Assembly (NCBI GenBank): GCA_009377585.1
Contig: WHTS01000002.1
Location: 67,761 to 131,760 of the forward strand
Direction: 5' to 3'
DNA length: 64,000 nucleotides
Origin: Betaproteobacteria bacterium
GTDB lineage: Bacteria > Pseudomonadota > Gammaproteobacteria > Burkholderiales > WYBJ01
The position numbers and the translations under genes were made by a program. Of this stretch, positions 1 through 8,141 are shown in pieces. The notes beneath the pieces are model-generated. The model worked only from the letters and a program-made list of their open reading frames with translations. It searched no databases and was not told the DNA's origin. Each line of letters begins with the position of its first letter. Position 1 is the stretch's first letter.

Positions 1-992
1 GGATCGGTGGCAGCGGAGACCACGGTCCCTTTGTCCGTCTTCTCCAGGCGGGCACCGTGGCGTACCGCGGTCATTTCCGCGATGATGGAGAGCGCGATCT
101 CGGGCGGGGTCTTGCCGCCGATCTGCAAGCCGATCGGCCCGTGCAGCCGGTCGATCTCTGCCTCGGTCATGTCGAAGTGCTTGATCAGGCGCTCGCGGCG
201 CTTGCGATTGTTCGCGCGCGATCCGATCGCGCCGACGTAGAAGGCCGGCGAGCGCAACGCTTCCAGCAAGGCCATGTCGTCGAGCCTGGGATCGTGCGTG
301 GCCGCGACCACTGCGGTGTGCGCGTCCGTTCCCATCTCGCGCACCACGTCGTCCGGCATTTCGCGCGTGAGCGCGGCCCCGGGCACTTCCCAGCTTCTCG
401 CGTACTCTTCGCGCGGATCGCAGGTGGTCACGTGGTAGTCGAGCGCCTGGGCGAACTGCGCCACGTAGCGCGAGAGCTGACCCGCGCCGATCAGCAGCAG
501 CCGCCAGCGTGGTCCGTGCACGGTGGTGAGGCTCTTACCGTCGAAGACCAGATCATCGCCGGCGCGGCCCGCAGTCACTTCCACCCGTCCGCTCGCCATA
601 TCGAGCCGGCGCGTGACGACTTCATGGCGTTCGATCGACGCAACCAACTCGGATAATCCCGATTGCGGCCCGAGAGGTTCGGCCACCAGTTCCAGCGTCC
701 CGCCGCAGGGCAAGCCGAAACGCTCGGCCTGCTCGCGCGTCACACCGTACACGACGAGCTCCGGACCCGCAACCGCCATGGTGCCCGCGCGCACTTTCTC
801 GATCATGTCGTCCTCGACGCAACCGCCCGACACCGATCCCGCCACCAGGCCATCGTCGCGAATGACGGTCATTGCGCCCACCGGCCGCGGCGCGGAGCCC
901 CAGGTATGCACCACCGTCGCAAGCGTTGCACCACGGCCTGCCCGCACCCATTCCAGGCTCGTCTTCAGAACGTCGAGATCGATACTGTCCAT
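1..992 (-). CDS. xdhC: XdhC/CoxI family protein, cut by the left edge
   Basis: XdhC-type maturation factor, which in this family binds molybdenum cofactor and helps load it, often in sulfurated form, into xanthine dehydrogenase-type or CO dehydrogenase-type enzymes. The N-terminal XdhC_CoxI domain shows GSAPRPVG at residues 32-39 and SGGCVED around Cys58. The second half has a Rossmann-like start LLLIGAGQLSR, and the family's C-terminal LHGPIGLQIGGKTPPEIALS stretch is also present, so only a few residues should lie beyond position 1. I chose ATG at 992; an overlapping ATG at 996 is in another frame. It is divergent from the Moco cluster starting with moeA, which fits its role. The molybdoenzyme partner is not in the window. 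Confidence 0.88.
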   Translation of the reverse strand, partial: MDSIDLDVLKTSLEWVRAGRGATLATVVHTWGSAPRPVGAMTVIRDDGLVAGSVSGGCVEDDMIEKVRAGTMAVAGPELVVYGVTREQAERFGLPCGGTLELVAEPLGPQSGLSELVASIERHEVVTRRLDMASGRVEVTAGRAGDDLVFDGKSLTTVHGPRWRLLLIGAGQLSRYVAQFAQALDYHVTTCDPREEYARSWEVPGAALTREMPDDVVREMGTDAHTAVVAATHDPRLDDMALLEALRSPAFYVGAIGSRANNRKRRERLIKHFDMTEAEIDRLHGPIGLQIGGKTPPEIALSIIAEMTAVRHGARLEKTDKGTVVSAATD

Positions 993-1176
993 GCATCGCT
1001 CCACTGCCGGGCAATTCCGGATTCGGCAATCCGAGCTTGCGAGCTCGGCAATCCCACTGCGGCGGGCCGCAATCCGACCGCGGTGCGCCGAAATTCGGAC
1101 GATTTGGTGTTTTCGACCTGCAGCTCGTCCATTACGACAGCGCCGGTGGCGCGGGCGACAGCGCCGCCAGCACGGT

Positions 1177-1220
1177 CGTTATGAATAACGGAATATAGCG
1201 CACCCGACGAGCCCGGACAA
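1177..1220 (-). promoter_or_regulatory. candidate xdhC promoter with a palindromic operator at the start site
   Basis: On the minus strand I read -35 TTGTCC (1215-1220), a 17-nt spacer and -10 TATATT (1192-1197). The predicted start near 1185 falls inside a perfect 6-2-6 palindrome, CGTTAT-ga-ATAACG (1177-1190), an AT-rich island in GC-rich DNA. This is what a repressor site over +1 would look like. The leader to xdhC would be about 190 nt. The rest of the 993-1345 gap holds two short hairpins (1018-1033 and 1033-1046) and three GGATTGC-like motifs that I cannot interpret. Confidence 0.4.
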
Positions 1221-1345
1221 GCAACGCACCGAGCGTGCCCTGGCGCCCATCCCGGACCTGATCGTTTGCGCGCGCGCTGCATCGCCGGCGGAGTGCGACG
1301 CAGCCTGCGGTAAACTGCTTCTCCTGGCTGACCAAGGAGCTCGGG

Positions 1346-2617
1346 ATGAGCGAAGCGAAGACGACGCTGCGCGAGCTGAGCTGCACCGACGACTACGATC
1401 CGAACTCGCTGCCTGTCGACCAGGCGCGCGCGCTGATCCGGCGTTTTCTGGCCCCTATCCGCGGCATCGAGCGCTGCGCCATTCGGACTGCGCTCGGGCG
1501 CATACTGGCCGCGGACGTGACCTCTCCCGTCGACGTGCCCGCGCACGACAATTCCGCGATGGATGGTTATGCCGTGCGCGCATCGGATCTGGGCAGCGGC
1601 GAGACCGGCTTGCGAATCGTCGGCAGCGCCTTTGCCGGCAAGCCCTATGGCGGTCGAATCGAGACCGGCGAATGCATCCGCATCATGACGGGCGGCGTGG
1701 TCCCTGCAACCCTGGATACGGTCGTCATGCAGGAGCACGTGCGCGCGGCGGGCGACCGAGTCACCATCGGCGGCGGACACCAAAAGGGCCAGCACGTGCG
1801 CCGCGCCGGCGAGGATCTGCGCCGGGGCAGCGTCGCTCTCGCAAAAGGCCGGCTCGCCACGCCGGCCGACATCGGATTGCTCGCTTCCCTCGGCATCGGC
1901 GAAGTCGGCGTCTATCGAAAACTGCGCGTGGCCTTCTTCTCCACCGGAGACGAGCTGGTTTCGATCGGCCAGCCGCTCGCCGCCGGCCAGATCTACGACA
2001 GCAATCGCTACACGATCCACGGCATGTTGAGCCGGCTCGGCGTCGATGCGATGGACATGGGCGTAGTGCGCGACGATCCCGCGTTGCTCGAGTGCGCATT
2101 CCGCGATGCTTCCGAAATCGCCGATGTCGTGATCACCAGCGGCGGGGTATCGGTCGGCGAGGCGGACTTCGTCAGGGATCTGCTCAATCGTCTCGGCGAG
2201 GTCGTGTTCTGGAAGATCGCGATGAAGCCGGGTCGGCCGCTCGCCTACGGGCGCGTCGGCAACGCGCACTTCTTCGGTCTGCCGGGAAATCCCGTCTCGG
2301 TGATGGCCACGTTCTATCAGTTCGTGCGCGAAGCGCTCTACGTGCTGATGGGGCGCGATCCGGTCCCGCCGATTCCAGTGCTCAAGGCGCACTGCACGAG
2401 CGCATTGAAGAAGGCGCCGGGGCGTACCGAGTTCCAGCGCGGCATCCTCTCCTGCGATGCCGACGGTCAGTGGCGCGTGCGCGTCACCGGCGAGCAAGGC
2501 TCCGGAATCCTGAGCTCCATGTCGGAAGCGAACTGCTTCATCATTCTGCCCGCCGAGCAAGGCAATGTCCCCGCCGGCGCGACGGTCGATGTCCAGGTGA
2601 TGGAAGGGGTTATCTGA
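1346..2617 (+). CDS. moeA: molybdopterin molybdenumtransferase MoeA
   Basis: MoeA inserts molybdenum into adenylylated molybdopterin, the last step of basic molybdenum cofactor synthesis in the cytoplasm. The 423-residue length is normal. The N-terminal MoeA domain has the DVTSPVDVPAHDNSAMDGYA signature (about 70-90). The MoCF_biosynth domain carries TGDELV, SGGVSVGEADFV (about 262-273) and PGNPVSVM (about 312). A clear Shine-Dalgarno sequence, AAGGAG, sits 6 nt before ATG 1346. It is followed by moaA, fdhD and mobA on the same strand, so these four form a Moco/formate dehydrogenase maturation cluster. Nothing looks damaged. Confidence 0.95.
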   Translation: MSEAKTTLRELSCTDDYDPNSLPVDQARALIRRFLAPIRGIERCAIRTALGRILAADVTSPVDVPAHDNSAMDGYAVRASDLGSGETGLRIVGSAFAGKPYGGRIETGECIRIMTGGVVPATLDTVVMQEHVRAAGDRVTIGGGHQKGQHVRRAGEDLRRGSVALAKGRLATPADIGLLASLGIGEVGVYRKLRVAFFSTGDELVSIGQPLAAGQIYDSNRYTIHGMLSRLGVDAMDMGVVRDDPALLECAFRDASEIADVVITSGGVSVGEADFVRDLLNRLGEVVFWKIAMKPGRPLAYGRVGNAHFFGLPGNPVSVMATFYQFVREALYVLMGRDPVPPIPVLKAHCTSALKKAPGRTEFQRGILSCDADGQWRVRVTGEQGSGILSSMSEANCFIILPAEQGNVPAGATVDVQVMEGVI

Positions 2618-2709
2618 CGGCGGATTTTCGGCGCACCATTTGAATCCGTGCCCGGCAATGACTCGGTGCTGGAGCGAACCCGCGCGCGCCTTCGCGCGCC
2701 TGTGGTGTG

Positions 2710-2718
2710 TGCCATAAT
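2710..2718 (+). promoter_or_regulatory. extended -10 promoter candidate for moaA
   Basis: TGCCATAAT fits an extended -10 element (TGn followed by CATAAT, one mismatch to TATAAT). Transcription would begin only 7-9 nt downstream, at about the moaA ATG at 2727, and no Shine-Dalgarno sequence precedes that ATG. A leaderless moaA transcript is therefore possible. Read-through from moeA is the alternative. Confidence 0.35.
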
Positions 2719-2726
2719 TGCTTCAA

Positions 2727-3758
2727 ATGTCGCATTCTCCTACCACCCCGCCAAGCCTTGCGCAGGACAAGCTCGGCCGCCCGCTGCGCGACCTGCGCAT
2801 CTCGGTCACCGACCGCTGCAATTTCCGCTGCGTCTATTGCATGCCCAAGGAGGTGTTCGGCAAGGACTTTCAGTTTCTCGACCGCAAGGCGCTGTTGAGC
2901 TTCGAGGAGATCGAACGGGTCGCGCGCATCTTTCGCGGGCTCGGCATCGAGAAGATCCGTCTGACCGGGGGCGAGCCGCTGGTGCGGCGGAATCTCGAGG
3001 CCTTGATCGGGAAGCTCGCCACGATCGAAGGTCTTGATCTCACGCTCACGACCAACGGCTCGCTGCTCGCGCTCAAGGCGTTGCGCCTGCATGAAGCGGG
3101 CCTGAAGCGCGTCACCGTGAGCCTCGATTCGCTCGACGATGCGGTGTTCCGGGCGATGAACGACGTCGACTTTCCAGTCGAGCGGGTGCTCGCAGGCATC
3201 GACGCCGCGGCCGCCGCCGGGCTCGCGCCCATCAAGGTCAACATGGTGGTCAAGCGCGGGGTGAACGACGACAGCATCGTGCCGATGGCGCGCTTTTTCC
3301 GAGAACGCGGCCACATCGTGCGCTTCATCGAGTACATGGACGTGGGCCACAGCAACGGCTGGCGCATGGACGATGTGGTGAGCGCCGCCGAAGTCGTGCA
3401 GCGCATCGACCGCGAGTTGCCGCTGGAGCCGATCGGTGCCCACTATCGCGGCGAAGTTGCCCAGCGCTGGCGCTACCGCGACGGCTCGGGCGAGATCGGC
3501 GTCATCGCCTCGGTCACGCAAGCGTTCTGCCGCGATTGCACCCGCGCGCGGCTTTCGGCCGAAGGCCAGATCTATACGTGCCTGTTCGCGACCTCGGGGC
3601 ACGATCTGCGCGCGCTGCTGCGAAGCGGGGCTTCCGACGAGGCGATCCGCGAATTCATCGTCGGCCTGTGGAGCAAGCGCTCGGATCGCTATTCGGAGAT
3701 TCGGGGCAGCCACACCGTGCGCCTGCAGAAGGTCGAAATGTCCTACATCGGTGGCTGA
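2727..3758 (+). CDS. moaA: GTP 3',8-cyclase MoaA (radical SAM)
   Basis: MoaA uses S-adenosylmethionine and two 4Fe-4S clusters to convert GTP to 3',8-cyclo-GTP, the first step of molybdopterin synthesis. The radical-SAM motif CNFRCVYC gives Cys31, Cys35 and Cys38. The C-terminal cluster ligands are Cys268, Cys271 and Cys285 ([19 protein letters not shown]). The protein ends in the conserved Gly-Gly tail. I chose ATG 2727 (343 residues); an in-frame TTG at 2718 would add three residues. There is no visible ribosome binding site. The stop codon directly abuts the ATG of fdhD, so translational coupling is likely. Confidence 0.95.
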   Translation: MSHSPTTPPSLAQDKLGRPLRDLRISVTDRCNFRCVYCMPKEVFGKDFQFLDRKALLSFEEIERVARIFRGLGIEKIRLTGGEPLVRRNLEALIGKLATIEGLDLTLTTNGSLLALKALRLHEAGLKRVTVSLDSLDDAVFRAMNDVDFPVERVLAGIDAAAAAGLAPIKVNMVVKRGVNDDSIVPMARFFRERGHIVRFIEYMDVGHSNGWRMDDVVSAAEVVQRIDRELPLEPIGAHYRGEVAQRWRYRDGSGEIGVIASVTQAFCRDCTRARLSAEGQIYTCLFATSGHDLRALLRSGASDEAIREFIVGLWSKRSDRYSEIRGSHTVRLQKVEMSYIGG

Positions 3759-4607
3759 ATGCGCGAACGTCCCCTGCTGAGCAACGCCACCCGGCCGGCA
3801 ACCGTGGAAGTCGAGTCGACGAACGAACGCGGCGAGCGACTCGCCACCGCCATTGCCGGCGAGCATCCGCTCACGATCTATCTCGACAAGCGCGAGCTGG
3901 TGACCTTGATGACGCTCGGGCAATGTCCCGAGGCGCTCGCCATCGGCTATCTGCGCAATCAACGTCTGGTGCGCTCGCTGGCCGAGATCCGCTCGGTGCA
4001 GGTCGACTGGGACGTCGACTCGTGCGCGGTGACCACCTTCGCCGGCGTCGAAGATCTGGACGGCAAGATGGAGAAGCGCACCGTCACCACCGGCTGCGGC
4101 CAGGGTACGGTGTTCGGCGATCTCATGGCCGAGATCGACAGCGTGGCGTTGCCGGCCGATGCGAAGCTCACCGAGGCGACCTACTATGGCCTCATGGACA
4201 ATGTGCGGCGCTACGACACCGTCTACAAGACGGCGGGCGCGGTACACGGCTGCGCGCTCGCGCGTGGCGACGAGATTCTGATGTTCGTCGAAGATGTCGG
4301 CCGCCACAACGCGGTCGATGCCATCGCCGGCCAGATGTGGCTGGAGAATCTCGACGGGGCCGACAAGATCTTCTACACCACCGGCCGGCTCACCTCCGAG
4401 ATGGTGATCAAGTGCGCGCAGATGGGCATACCGTTCCTGGTCTCGCGCTCCGGGCTCACGCAAATGGGCCACGACATCGCGCGCCGCGTCGGCATCACCA
4501 TGATCGGCCGCGCCACCGGCAAGCACTACCTCCTCTTCACCGGCTCGCACCGCTTCGTCCGCGGCGCGTCGGCCGACGATCCGAACCGGGTTTCGGTCGC
4601 GACGTGA
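3759..4607 (+). CDS. fdhD: formate dehydrogenase accessory sulfurtransferase FdhD
   Basis: FdhD moves sulfur from a cysteine desulfurase to the molybdenum cofactor of formate dehydrogenase, which activates the enzyme. The 282-residue protein has the family core with TGCGQGTVFG, giving Cys113 as the reactive residue. The E. coli protein has a CxxC pair here; this one has a single Cys followed by Gly-Gln-Gly, a form I believe is also found in related bacteria. Later motifs include AVHGCALA and VEDVGRHNAVDAIAG, both family hallmarks. It starts right after the moaA stop and its own TGA overlaps the GTG of mobA. A formate dehydrogenase must be encoded elsewhere. Confidence 0.94.
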   Translation: MRERPLLSNATRPATVEVESTNERGERLATAIAGEHPLTIYLDKRELVTLMTLGQCPEALAIGYLRNQRLVRSLAEIRSVQVDWDVDSCAVTTFAGVEDLDGKMEKRTVTTGCGQGTVFGDLMAEIDSVALPADAKLTEATYYGLMDNVRRYDTVYKTAGAVHGCALARGDEILMFVEDVGRHNAVDAIAGQMWLENLDGADKIFYTTGRLTSEMVIKCAQMGIPFLVSRSGLTQMGHDIARRVGITMIGRATGKHYLLFTGSHRFVRGASADDPNRVSVAT

Positions 4608-5230
4608 CAGGTATTGCCGTCACCGGATTGATCCTCGCAGGCGGCCAGGGTCGACGGATGGGCGGCGTCGACAAAGGTCTGCAGCTCCTGCAGAGCCGTC
4701 CCCTGATCGCGTGGGTGCTGGAGCGCCTCGGTCCCCAGGTCGACGAAATTCTCGTGAGTGCCAACCAGAACCTCGAGCGCTACCGCAGCTTCGGTCATCC
4801 GGTGCTGCCGGACGAGGTCGGCGGCTTTGCCGGACCGCTCGCCGGCCTCGAGCGCGGGCTCGCGCTCGCGCGCAACGAGCTGGTCGTTGCCGCGCCGTGC
4901 GATTCGCCGTTCCTGCCCGCGATGCTGGTGGCGCGGCTGCACCAAGGATTGTCGCAGAACGAAGCCGAGCTTGCGGTGGCGCGCACGGGCGAGCAGCCGC
5001 ATCCGGTCTTCTGCCTGTGCAAGCGCAGCCTGCACGCCGATCTGCGGGACTATCTCGCCGGTGGCGGGCGCAAGATCGACGCCTGGTATGCGCGCCTGCG
5101 CGTGATCGAAGTGCCCTTCGACGACATGCCGGAAGCATTCAGCAACATCAATACGCGCGAAGAGCTGCAAGTGCATGCCGAGCAGGCCGGCGGCGCCCGG
5201 GAAATCGGGACCGAGCCCGGTTCGCGCTGA
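4604..5230 (+). CDS. mobA: molybdenum cofactor guanylyltransferase MobA
   Basis: MobA attaches GMP to Mo-molybdopterin, forming the guanine dinucleotide cofactor used by DMSO reductase-family enzymes, including formate dehydrogenases. The nucleotidyltransferase signature LAGGQGRRMGG followed by DKGL lies within the first 25 residues. Later parts of the fold include GGFAGPLAGLERGL and the PCDSPFLP metal site. The start is GTG 4604, chosen because it overlaps the fdhD stop (GTGA) and gives 208 residues, close to the usual 195-205. A much longer frame upstream runs through fdhD and is not real. It ends 58 nt from the convergent GGDEF/EAL gene. Confidence 0.93.
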   Translation: MTGIAVTGLILAGGQGRRMGGVDKGLQLLQSRPLIAWVLERLGPQVDEILVSANQNLERYRSFGHPVLPDEVGGFAGPLAGLERGLALARNELVVAAPCDSPFLPAMLVARLHQGLSQNEAELAVARTGEQPHPVFCLCKRSLHADLRDYLAGGGRKIDAWYARLRVIEVPFDDMPEAFSNINTREELQVHAEQAGGAREIGTEPGSR

Positions 5231-5288
5231 AGCGTAGCGTCGTCTTCTCCGCCTAAGCGGCCGCCGTCGCGGGCGCGACGCACCTGCG

Positions 5289-7193
5289 TCAGATCAGCAA
5301 CTGCGCCTGGGCAAGCGCCGGCGCTTCCGGCAAATGCATCTGCAGCGGCTCGGGCCGGGCGATGTGGAAGCCCTGAGCATAGTCGACGCCGAGCAGGCGC
5401 AAGCGGTCCAGCGTCGCCTGATCTTCGACGATCTCGGCCACCGTCTGCATGCCGAGGATGTGCGCGATACGATTGATGGCTTCCACGATCGCACAGTCCA
5501 TCTCGTCGTCCGCCATGTCGCGCACGAACGTGCCGTCGATCTTGAGGAAGTCCACCGGCAGATATTTGAGATAGGCAAACGACGACATGCCGATGCCGAA
5601 ATCGTCCAAAGCGAAGCGGCAGCCCATGTTCTTCAGCTCGTGCATGAGCTCGGCTGCCTTGGTCAGATTCGAGATCGCGGTCGTTTCCGTCACCTCGAAA
5701 CACAGCAGGCTCGGCGGCACGGGGTAGCGCGCGAGCTGGCGCCGCAGAAAATCCGAAAAGCTGGAATCGTTGATGCTCGCGCCGGACAGATTGACCGAAT
5801 ACAGCCCAGCCTCGGGGGCGATCTGGGTGCCGGCAGCGCGGCTACGGGCAGCCAGCACCTGCAGCAGCTCGGTGATCACCAGCCGGTCGATCGCGGTCAG
5901 CAGGTTGTAGCGTTCCGCCGCCGGAATGAACGCCATCGGCGGCACCAGCTCGCCGTTGTCGCCGCGCATGCGCACGAGTATCTCGAAGTGCGGCGACGAT
6001 ACCGCTTCCTTGAGCGGCTGGATGTATTGCTGGTAGAGCACGAAGTCGCCCTGCTCGAACGCCTGGCTCAGGCGCGAGATCATCTGCGGCTCGCCGTTCT
6101 CGCGCTGGCCAGCCTGCTGCGGGCGGTGCACCTGCACCCTGTCGCGGCCCTTGTTCTTCGCTTCGTAGCAACATGCATCGGCGGCCGTCAACACGTCCGC
6201 GATGTCGCCGCTGGCCGCGTCGATCGGCACCAGGCCGATGCTCGCGCCGACGGTGAAGGACTTGCCTTCCCAGGCGAAACGGAAGTCGCGCACCACTTCG
6301 CGTATGCCATTGGCAATGCGCAAACCCTGATCGAGCGGACACGACTGCAGCAGCGCCGCGAACTCGTCGCCGCCGAGCCGCGCCAGGATGTCGCTGCCGC
6401 GGATCTTGGTGCTCATGACCGAGGTGAGGCTGCGCAGCAGCTCGTCGCCGGCCGTGTGCCCGCACGAATCGTTCACCGTCTTGAAGTTGTCCAGGTCGAT
6501 GTAGAGCAGCACGTGCTGGCGCCCTTGTGTGCGCGCGGACTCGAGCAGTTGGTTCAGGCGGCTCTCGAGCTCGCGCCGGTTGACCAGTCCTGTGAGCGAG
6601 TCGTGGCTTGCTTGCCACGACAGCTGCTGCGCCAGCGCACGCAACTGAGATACGTCGTGGAAGACGACCGCATAACCACTGCGCTGCCCTGCTTCGTCGC
6701 GCACCTCGGTGAACGAATCGTGTACCGAAGTCTCCTGACCGTCGCGGCGGATGAGCCGCGCCGCCGCACGCCCGGAGTCGGCCAGATGAGCGCCTTCGGG
6801 AGCGCCCTGGGCGATGTAGTCGAGCGTGCTTCGGCTGTGCTCGTCGATGATGCGATAGACCATGTGCAGGGGCTGGCCCTTCGCCTCGGCGATGCCCCAG
6901 CCCGAAAGCTCCTCGGCCGCCGCGTTCAGATAGACCACGTTCCCGTCCGTGCCGGTCGCGATCACGCCCTCGCGCAAGTCGCTCAGGACCGACCACGCCC
7001 GGGCCGGATCGATGGGCAAACGCCTCTTCTTCAAGTACAGGCGAGTGACCAGCACCGCGGCCACGGCCCCCGCGAGCGCCGCCGCAACGAGCATCGCTGC
7101 GCCGTCGAGCGCAGGCCAAGTCTCGGCCGCCAGGCAGGACTGCGCCCACAGCGTGAGGATTACAGTTGCAGGGCGAAGCAGGGGTCGCACCAT
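5289..7193 (-). CDS. PAS-GGDEF-EAL cyclic-di-GMP signalling protein
   Basis: A 634-residue membrane-anchored regulator of cyclic-di-GMP. Two hydrophobic segments near residues 9-25 and 31-51 come first, then a PAS domain (about 64-170), a GGDEF domain with intact GGDEF at 274-278, and an EAL domain. The signature EAL reads EIL (Glu404 kept), with ExTE in FEVTETTA and DDFG near 527. The loop-6 stretch reads DDFGIGMSS rather than the usual DDFGTGYSS. Both cyclase and phosphodiesterase activity are plausible from these residues; which one dominates cannot be read. It lies 18 nt after mtfA on the same strand, so the two are probably co-transcribed. Confidence 0.9.
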   Translation of the reverse strand: MVRPLLRPATVILTLWAQSCLAAETWPALDGAAMLVAAALAGAVAAVLVTRLYLKKRRLPIDPARAWSVLSDLREGVIATGTDGNVVYLNAAAEELSGWGIAEAKGQPLHMVYRIIDEHSRSTLDYIAQGAPEGAHLADSGRAAARLIRRDGQETSVHDSFTEVRDEAGQRSGYAVVFHDVSQLRALAQQLSWQASHDSLTGLVNRRELESRLNQLLESARTQGRQHVLLYIDLDNFKTVNDSCGHTAGDELLRSLTSVMSTKIRGSDILARLGGDEFAALLQSCPLDQGLRIANGIREVVRDFRFAWEGKSFTVGASIGLVPIDAASGDIADVLTAADACCYEAKNKGRDRVQVHRPQQAGQRENGEPQMISRLSQAFEQGDFVLYQQYIQPLKEAVSSPHFEILVRMRGDNGELVPPMAFIPAAERYNLLTAIDRLVITELLQVLAARSRAAGTQIAPEAGLYSVNLSGASINDSSFSDFLRRQLARYPVPPSLLCFEVTETTAISNLTKAAELMHELKNMGCRFALDDFGIGMSSFAYLKYLPVDFLKIDGTFVRDMADDEMDCAIVEAINRIAHILGMQTVAEIVEDQATLDRLRLLGVDYAQGFHIARPEPLQMHLPEAPALAQAQLLI

Positions 7194-7211
7194 GATGGGC
7201 TCGTCGGGGGC

Positions 7212-8000
7212 TCAGACTTCCTCCAGGAGCCCGGCCGCGACATGGCGCGCATAGGGATCCTGGCGATAAAACCTCATCAATTGCTCGTAGATGGCCGGAT
7301 AGCCGGCGCGCACGATCTCGGGCCGTTCGATGAACGCCTCGCTCAGCACGGCAAAGAACTCGCCCGGAGATTCGGCCGCATAGGGATCGATTGTAGTCCG
7401 GCGGCCGGCATCGACGCTGTGGCAAAAATCCTCATAGGCCGACGTAAACGCCTTCGTCCAGGCCGCCCGATCCATGCCCGCGTGCAAGGGCGGATAGCCG
7501 TCGGCGTCGCCGTTGAGCATGTCGAGCTTGTGCGCGAACTCGTGGATCGCCACGTTGATTCCGTCGGCGAAATCCTCGCCGATGTCGGCCCACGACAGGA
7601 TCACCGGCCCGTGCAGCCACGCCTCGCCGGAGCGGATTTCCTTGCCGGCGTGGACCACCCCGAATTCGTCCTGCCACTCGACATCGGGCACGAATTCGTT
7701 CGGATAGACCACGATCTCCACCCAGCCGTCATACCAATCGTCGGGCAGGTTCAGCAACAGGACGCAGGCCTGAACGGCCAGCGCCATGCGCATCGAATTG
7801 TCGAGCTCGAGGTCCGCGGCGCCGTGGATCTGCTTGTCGTGCAGGAAAACCGTCACGAGGCCGCGCAGGCGCTCGCGCTCGGCATCGCTCAATCCGCTCA
7901 GGAAGCGATAGCGTGCGAGCGATTCCATCCATAGTGCTTCGTCCAGTGGGGCCCTGCGCACGATGCGTGCGCGTCGCCAACGCTGCAGGCTGAATCCCAT
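7212..8000 (-). CDS. mtfA: MtfA family zinc peptidase
   Basis: MtfA-type protein. In E. coli MtfA binds the Mlc repressor, relieving control of glucose transport, and has zinc-dependent aminopeptidase activity. The zinc motif HEFAH is at residues 153-157, followed by KLDMLNGDADG, and a later SPGEFFAVLSEAF supplies the distal acidic ligand region. I chose ATG 8000 (262 residues, normal for the family). A longer frame to 8123 reads through an intergenic repeat and is unlikely. Whether an Mlc homologue exists here is not known, so the regulatory role is inferred. Confidence 0.88.
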   Translation of the reverse strand: MGFSLQRWRRARIVRRAPLDEALWMESLARYRFLSGLSDAERERLRGLVTVFLHDKQIHGAADLELDNSMRMALAVQACVLLLNLPDDWYDGWVEIVVYPNEFVPDVEWQDEFGVVHAGKEIRSGEAWLHGPVILSWADIGEDFADGINVAIHEFAHKLDMLNGDADGYPPLHAGMDRAAWTKAFTSAYEDFCHSVDAGRRTTIDPYAAESPGEFFAVLSEAFIERPEIVRAGYPAIYEQLMRFYRQDPYARHVAAGLLEEV

Positions 8001-8074
8001 GCCGCGCACTCCGTATCGCGCCGCGGCTATTGATGCACCGGAAAGTGGCTGACAAGCCGCTTTCCGCAAAACGC

Positions 8075-8125
8075 TCCCCTCTCCCTCCGGGAGAGGGGTT
8101 GCGGGTGAGGGAGCGAGCGACAAGG
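8075..8125. repeat. intergenic palindromic repeat (CCCCTCTCCC...GGGAGAGGGG type)
   Basis: CCCCTCTCCC followed by TCC and GGGAGAGGGG forms a strong hairpin, then TTGCGGGTGAGGG. I know this kind of unit from many proteobacterial intergenic regions, where it occurs in multiple copies. It sits between rmuC and mtfA and could act as a transcription or mRNA-stability barrier. No T-tract follows on either strand, so I do not call it a terminator. Confidence 0.55.
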
Positions 8126-8141
8126 CATTACCTGAAGCTCG

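Noticed and set aside
965-1132. 55-codon minus-strand ORF ahead of xdhC
   Set aside because: Overlaps the xdhC start in another frame, lacks a ribosome binding site and any family signature.
2610-4550. 646-codon minus-strand frame across moaA and fdhD
   Set aside because: Antisense shadow of two clear Moco genes; no recognisable motif.
5334-7934. 866-codon open frame on the plus strand
   Set aside because: It runs antisense over the GGDEF/EAL and mtfA genes, is rich in His/Arg/Ala typical of GC-rich shadows, and shows no domain.
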